From assembly GCA_003576805.1 (NCBI GenBank), contig QEVM01000018.1:1-39617 (forward strand): 39,617 bases of DNA. Direction: 5' to 3'. The DNA is from Pseudomonadota bacterium (lineage in GTDB: Bacteria > Myxococcota_A > UBA9160 > PR03). Each line of letters opens with the position of its first letter. Position 1 is the first letter of the stretch. A program made the position numbers and the translations under genes. The notes below the pieces were generated by a model. It did not search any database, was not told the origin of the DNA, and worked only from the letters and a program-made list of their open reading frames with translations. This document shows positions 36,928 to 39,617 of the stretch, piece by piece.

Positions 36928-37989
36928 CTATTCGGTCGGGGTCTCGCCGCCGCCACCTTCTGCAGGCGGCGCTGCGTGCGGCGCTGCGGGCGGCGCTGCG
37001 GGCGGCGCGGCGGCCGCCTCCTCGGGAGGCTCGGAGCCCGCGCTGCGCGTGCCGCCCATGCCCGACGGTCCGCCGCCCGGCCCGCGCCGCGCATTGCGGC
37101 CTCGCCGCGGCGGCTGCTTGATCTCCACGACGACGCGGCCCATGCCGCCCGCGTGCGCCTCGCCGTCCCCGCGCCGCACGCCGCTCTCCTCGCTCGCCTC
37201 GGAGCGCACGCGCGCCTCGTGCAGCTGCGCGCCCTCCAGACACGCGTCGGCGACCCAGCTGCAGTAGAGGTGGATCGCGCGGGTGGCGTCGTCGTTGCCC
37301 GGGATCACGTAGTCGATGCCGCCGGGATCGCAGTTGGTGTCCACCACCGCGACGATCGGGATGCCGAGGCGCCGGCCCTCGGACACGGCGATGTGCTCGC
37401 GCTTCACGTCGATCAGGAAGATCGCCGCGGGCAGCTTCGTCATCTCGCGCAGTCCGTCGAGCGACTTCTTGTAGCGATCGACGTCGCGCGTGATGCGCGA
37501 GCGGTCCTTCTTCGACAGCGCGTTCCACTCTTCCGCCGTCTCCTGGAGCGCGAGCAGCTCCTTGAAGCGGTCGAGCGACTTCTTCACGGTGCGGAAGTTC
37601 GTGAGCGTGCCGCCGAGCCAGCGGTTGTTCACGAAGAGCTGGTTCGCGCGAGCCGACTCGGTCTGCACCGGCACCGCGGCCTGCCGCTTGGTGCCGACGA
37701 AGAGCACCTTGCCGCCGGCGCCGGTCGTCTTGCGCAGGAAGCCGAGCGCCGTCTCGAAACGCGAGAGCGTCTGGTCGAGGTCGACGATGTGGATGCCGTT
37801 GCGCTCGCCGAAGATGAAGCGCTTCATCTTCGGGTTCCAACGATACGTCTGGTGTCCGAAGTGGGCGCCCGCTTCGATCAGCGCGCGGACGGAAAGGGGA
37901 ACGGGTGCGAGCAGCTGTGCGGCCGTCTCGGCCGCGCCTTCTGCGGGGGCGCCGGGCGTGGGCGTGCCCGGAGCGATCGTCTCCGCCAT
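36928..37989 (-). CDS. rpsB: 30S ribosomal protein S2 with extended proline/alanine/glycine-rich tail
   Basis: Residues about 30-255 are ordinary S2: LIEAGAHFGHQTYRWNPKMK, ERNGIHIVDLDQT, VNNRWLGGTLTNFRTV, and GIPIVAVVDTNCDPGGIDYVI. The protein then continues for roughly 95 residues that are absent from E. coli S2 (241 residues): an acidic-basic linker, an arginine/glycine run (PPRRGRNARRGPGGGP), and a PPAA-type repeat. Total is 353 residues. The ribosome-binding site AAGGAGAT lies five bases before the ATG. An N-terminal extension of about 27 residues (PGTPTPGAPAEGAA) is also proline/alanine-rich. Tail function is unknown. Confidence 0.97.
   Translation of the reverse strand: MAETIAPGTPTPGAPAEGAAETAAQLLAPVPLSVRALIEAGAHFGHQTYRWNPKMKRFIFGERNGIHIVDLDQTLSRFETALGFLRKTTGAGGKVLFVGTKRQAAVPVQTESARANQLFVNNRWLGGTLTNFRTVKKSLDRFKELLALQETAEEWNALSKKDRSRITRDVDRYKKSLDGLREMTKLPAAIFLIDVKREHIAVSEGRRLGIPIVAVVDTNCDPGGIDYVIPGNDDATRAIHLYCSWVADACLEGAQLHEARVRSEASEESGVRRGDGEAHAGGMGRVVVEIKQPPRRGRNARRGPGGGPSGMGGTRSAGSEPPEEAAAAPPAAPPAAPHAAPPAEGGGGETPTE
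36965..37012. repeat. 12-bp tandem repeat in the S2 tail coding region
   Basis: Four consecutive copies of a GGCGGCGCTGCG-type unit differ at only one position in the second and one in the fourth copy. In the rpsB frame each unit encodes a proline/alanine quartet, producing PPAAPPAAPHAAPP. Such a repeat can change copy number by slippage without shifting frame. Confidence 0.85.
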
Positions 37990-38165
37990 GCGGATCTCCT
38001 TGCGGTTGTGCGTCCGCCGCGGCCGGCTCCGGCAGCGCCGGGTGGCGCGGCAGGGGCTCCCCCGAGATCCCGCGGGCCGGCCGCGTGCGCGCTCGCCTTC
38101 GAGCTCGCGTTCGCAGCCGATCGCAGGACACCGCTCGGGCGGTCCGTGGCGTGTGAGGTCGAATG

Positions 38166-38195
38166 GGGATAGCAGAGCCGCCGCGGCCGAGTCAA
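38166..38195 (-). promoter_or_regulatory. Predicted sigma-70 promoter of the rpsB operon
   Basis: On the minus strand TTGACT (38195-38190) is followed after 18 nt by TATCCC (38171-38166). The -35 matches five of six bases; the -10 keeps the TAT core. The start would be near 38159, giving an S2 leader of about 170 nt (37990-38159). That leader is GC-rich with several possible stems and no open frame that I can support; S2 leaders in other bacteria are sites of autoregulation. Confidence 0.5.
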
Positions 38196-38232
38196 TGCAG
38201 GAAAACCGCGGGGTTAGTGCGTGCGCGCTGGT

Positions 38233-39429
38233 TCAGGTCGTGTACTCGGCGTTGATCTTCACGTAGTCGTACGAGAGGTCGCAGGTCCAGACCGTGGCCG
38301 CGTGGCGGCCCGCCCCGAGATCGAGCGCGACCTCGACCTCCTGGGCGCGCAGCCTCGCGCCGGCGCGCCGGCGCGCCGCGACGCCGGTGGGCGCTCCCGC
38401 GCGGAAGACCGCGACGCCGCACAGCGAGACGACCGCGCGCTCGAGTCGGATCGCGACGCGGGCGGCGCCGATCGTCTGCAGGATCCGGCCCCAGTTGGGA
38501 TCGCCGCCGAAGAGCGCCGTCTTCACCAGCATCGAGTTCGCGATCCGCTTCGCCGCCCGCGCGGCTTCCTCCGCGCTGCGTGCGCCGCCCACCTTCACCG
38601 TGACGAGCTTGGTGGCGCCCTCGCCGTCGCGCGCGATCGCGCGCGCGAGCTCCTGCGTCACCTCGCCGAGCGCCGCGGCGAAGCGCCGGGCGCCCGCGCT
38701 CGCGGCGTCGCGCAGCGGCGCGTGGCCCGCGACGCCGTTCGCGAGCAGCAACACGGTGTCGCTGGTCGAGCTCTCGCCGTCGACCGTCAGGCGGTTGTAG
38801 CTGGCGTCGGCGGCGCCGCGCAGCAGCCGGCGCAGCAGCGGCGGCGCGATCGCGGCGTCGGTCACGAGGAAGGAGAGCATCGTGGCGACGTCGGGCTCGA
38901 TCATCCCGGAGCCCTTCGCGATGCCGGCGATCGACACGCTGCGGCCGTCGATCTTCGTGCGCACCGCGGCGGTCTTCTGCACGAGGTCGGTCGTCAGGAT
39001 CGCGCGCGAGGCCGCGTCGAGGCCGCCGGGCTCGAGCGAGCGGCCCGCGTCGGCGATGCCGCGCGTGAGCTTGTCCATCGGCAGCGGATGCCCGATCACG
39101 CCCGTCGACGCGACCAGCACCTCCTCGGCGCGGCAGCCGACCGCGCGCGCGGCGAGCTCCGTCATGCGGCGCGCGTCGCGCAGGCCGCGCGCGCCCATCG
39201 CGACGTTCGAGACGCCCGCGTTCGCGACGATCGCGCGCGCGCGACCGCGCCGGACGCGCTCGCGCGAGACGGTCACCGGCGCACCCACCACCGTCGAGCG
39301 GGTGAAGACGCCCGCCGCCGCGGCGGGCACGTCGCTGACGATCAGCGCCACGTCGGGTCCGCGCGTCTTGATGCCGCAGCGAACGCCGGCGGCGCGGAAT
39401 CCGGGAACCGCGAGGCTCGGGGTTTTCAT
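38233..39429 (-). CDS. argJ: Glutamate N-acetyltransferase / amino-acid acetyltransferase (ornithine acetyltransferase)
   Basis: ArgJ recycles the acetyl group from N-acetylornithine to glutamate in arginine synthesis and may also use acetyl-CoA. It is an Ntn-hydrolase-like proenzyme cleaved into two chains before a threonine, here T183 in IAKGSGMIEPDVATML. The oxyanion residues are T109-G110 in ASTGVIG, and the C-terminus is the typical YVKINAEYTT. Length is 398 residues. The usual NMATML context reads DVATML, and the early NxGxxN segment reads NAGVSNVAMG, both mild variants. It lies between the secA end (43 nt) and rpsB (243 nt). Confidence 0.96.
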   Translation of the reverse strand: MKTPSLAVPGFRAAGVRCGIKTRGPDVALIVSDVPAAAAGVFTRSTVVGAPVTVSRERVRRGRARAIVANAGVSNVAMGARGLRDARRMTELAARAVGCRAEEVLVASTGVIGHPLPMDKLTRGIADAGRSLEPGGLDAASRAILTTDLVQKTAAVRTKIDGRSVSIAGIAKGSGMIEPDVATMLSFLVTDAAIAPPLLRRLLRGAADASYNRLTVDGESSTSDTVLLLANGVAGHAPLRDAASAGARRFAAALGEVTQELARAIARDGEGATKLVTVKVGGARSAEEAARAAKRIANSMLVKTALFGGDPNWGRILQTIGAARVAIRLERAVVSLCGVAVFRAGAPTGVAARRRAGARLRAQEVEVALDLGAGRHAATVWTCDLSYDYVKINAEYTT

Positions 39430-39472
39430 GGGCGCGGACGGATAGCAGCCGCGGCGTGTCGCCGCGCGCCGC

Positions 39473-39617
39473 TCAGGCGCCGCAGCAGCGCTTGTACTTC
39501 TTCCCGGAGCCGCAGGTACACAGATCGTTGCGGCCGACCTTGGCGCCCGCTGCGGCGGCGCCCGCGGCCGGCGTCGGACCGAGCACCGGGCTGCCGAGCG
39601 GGCGCGGCGCCGGCTTC
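39473..39617 (-). CDS. secA: Preprotein translocase ATPase SecA, C-terminal end only
   Basis: Only the last 47 codons and the TGA stop are in the window. They encode an alanine/proline-rich linker followed by the SEC-C zinc motif in [20 protein letters not shown], with cysteines spaced CxCx8CC. In SecA this C-terminal zinc finger binds SecB and the ribosome. Several unrelated proteins also end in SEC-C, but secA next to argJ is a common arrangement in Deltaproteobacteria, which supports SecA. The start lies beyond the window. Confidence 0.8.
   Translation of the reverse strand, partial: KPAPRPLGSPVLGPTPAAGAAAAGAKVGRNDLCTCGSGKKYKRCCGA

Noticed and set aside
37990..38232. Possible small gene between argJ and rpsB
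   Set aside because: Open frames here are arginine-rich shadows without a ribosome-binding site; the space is better explained as promoter plus S2 leader.

Overview
The window is a very GC-rich bacterial chromosome segment (strong G/C bias at third codon positions throughout), almost entirely coding, with no insertion sequence, phage gene or CRISPR array. The gene order secA(end)-argJ-rpsB-tsf-pyrH-frr-uppS-dxr-rseP-tsaB-ilvC-psd-pssA-leuA-leuB-asd-like-truA-rplM-rpsI, together with a type IV pilin, a PilZ protein and a periplasmic-type Pcm, fits a diderm of the former Deltaproteobacteria (Myxococcota, Desulfobacterota or Binatota-like). That placement is inference from gene order and composition; no 16S gene is present.

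Left part (1-12.4 kb), mixed strands: the end of a phytanoyl-CoA dioxygenase-like gene on the minus strand; a rhomboid protease; an exported c-type cytochrome overlapping an M20 peptidase; a pseudo-receiver-PilZ protein; a convergent minus-strand set of crotonase plus hemerythrin with pcm upstream; then a plus-strand run of FAD-dependent amine/amino-acid oxidase, uvrA and a radical SAM protein with an unusual CX4CX2C cluster motif.

Middle part (12.4-19.9 kb), plus strand: a GT1 glycosyltransferase; ilvB-ilvN with a recognisable sigma-70 promoter; a small CX2C/CX2C protein; a two-domain protein with a formyltransferase-like N-terminus and a beta-propeller-like sugar-transferase C-terminus; a second crotonase; and a type IV pilin preceded by a near-perfect sigma-54 motif. 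This is the accessory, least conventional block. Several of its genes have RNA hairpins at or beside the ribosome-binding site.

Right part (19.8-39.6 kb), uniformly minus strand: tRNA-Val and tRNA-Arg, pyrG, a Nudix hydrolase, then a long housekeeping superoperon read from right to left. It makes SecA, the arginine enzyme ArgJ, S2/EF-Ts, UMP kinase, ribosome recycling factor, undecaprenyl diphosphate synthase, DXP reductoisomerase, the site-2 protease RseP, TsaB, ketol-acid reductoisomerase, the two phosphatidylethanolamine enzymes, two leucine enzymes, an aspartate-semialdehyde-dehydrogenase-like protein lacking the catalytic cysteine, TruA, L13 and S9. Many genes are joined by 1-8 nt overlaps (ATGA, GTGA, TGATG), implying translational coupling. 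Two departures from the familiar layout stand out: cdsA is missing between uppS and dxr, and ilvBN sits about 14 kb from ilvC on the opposite strand.
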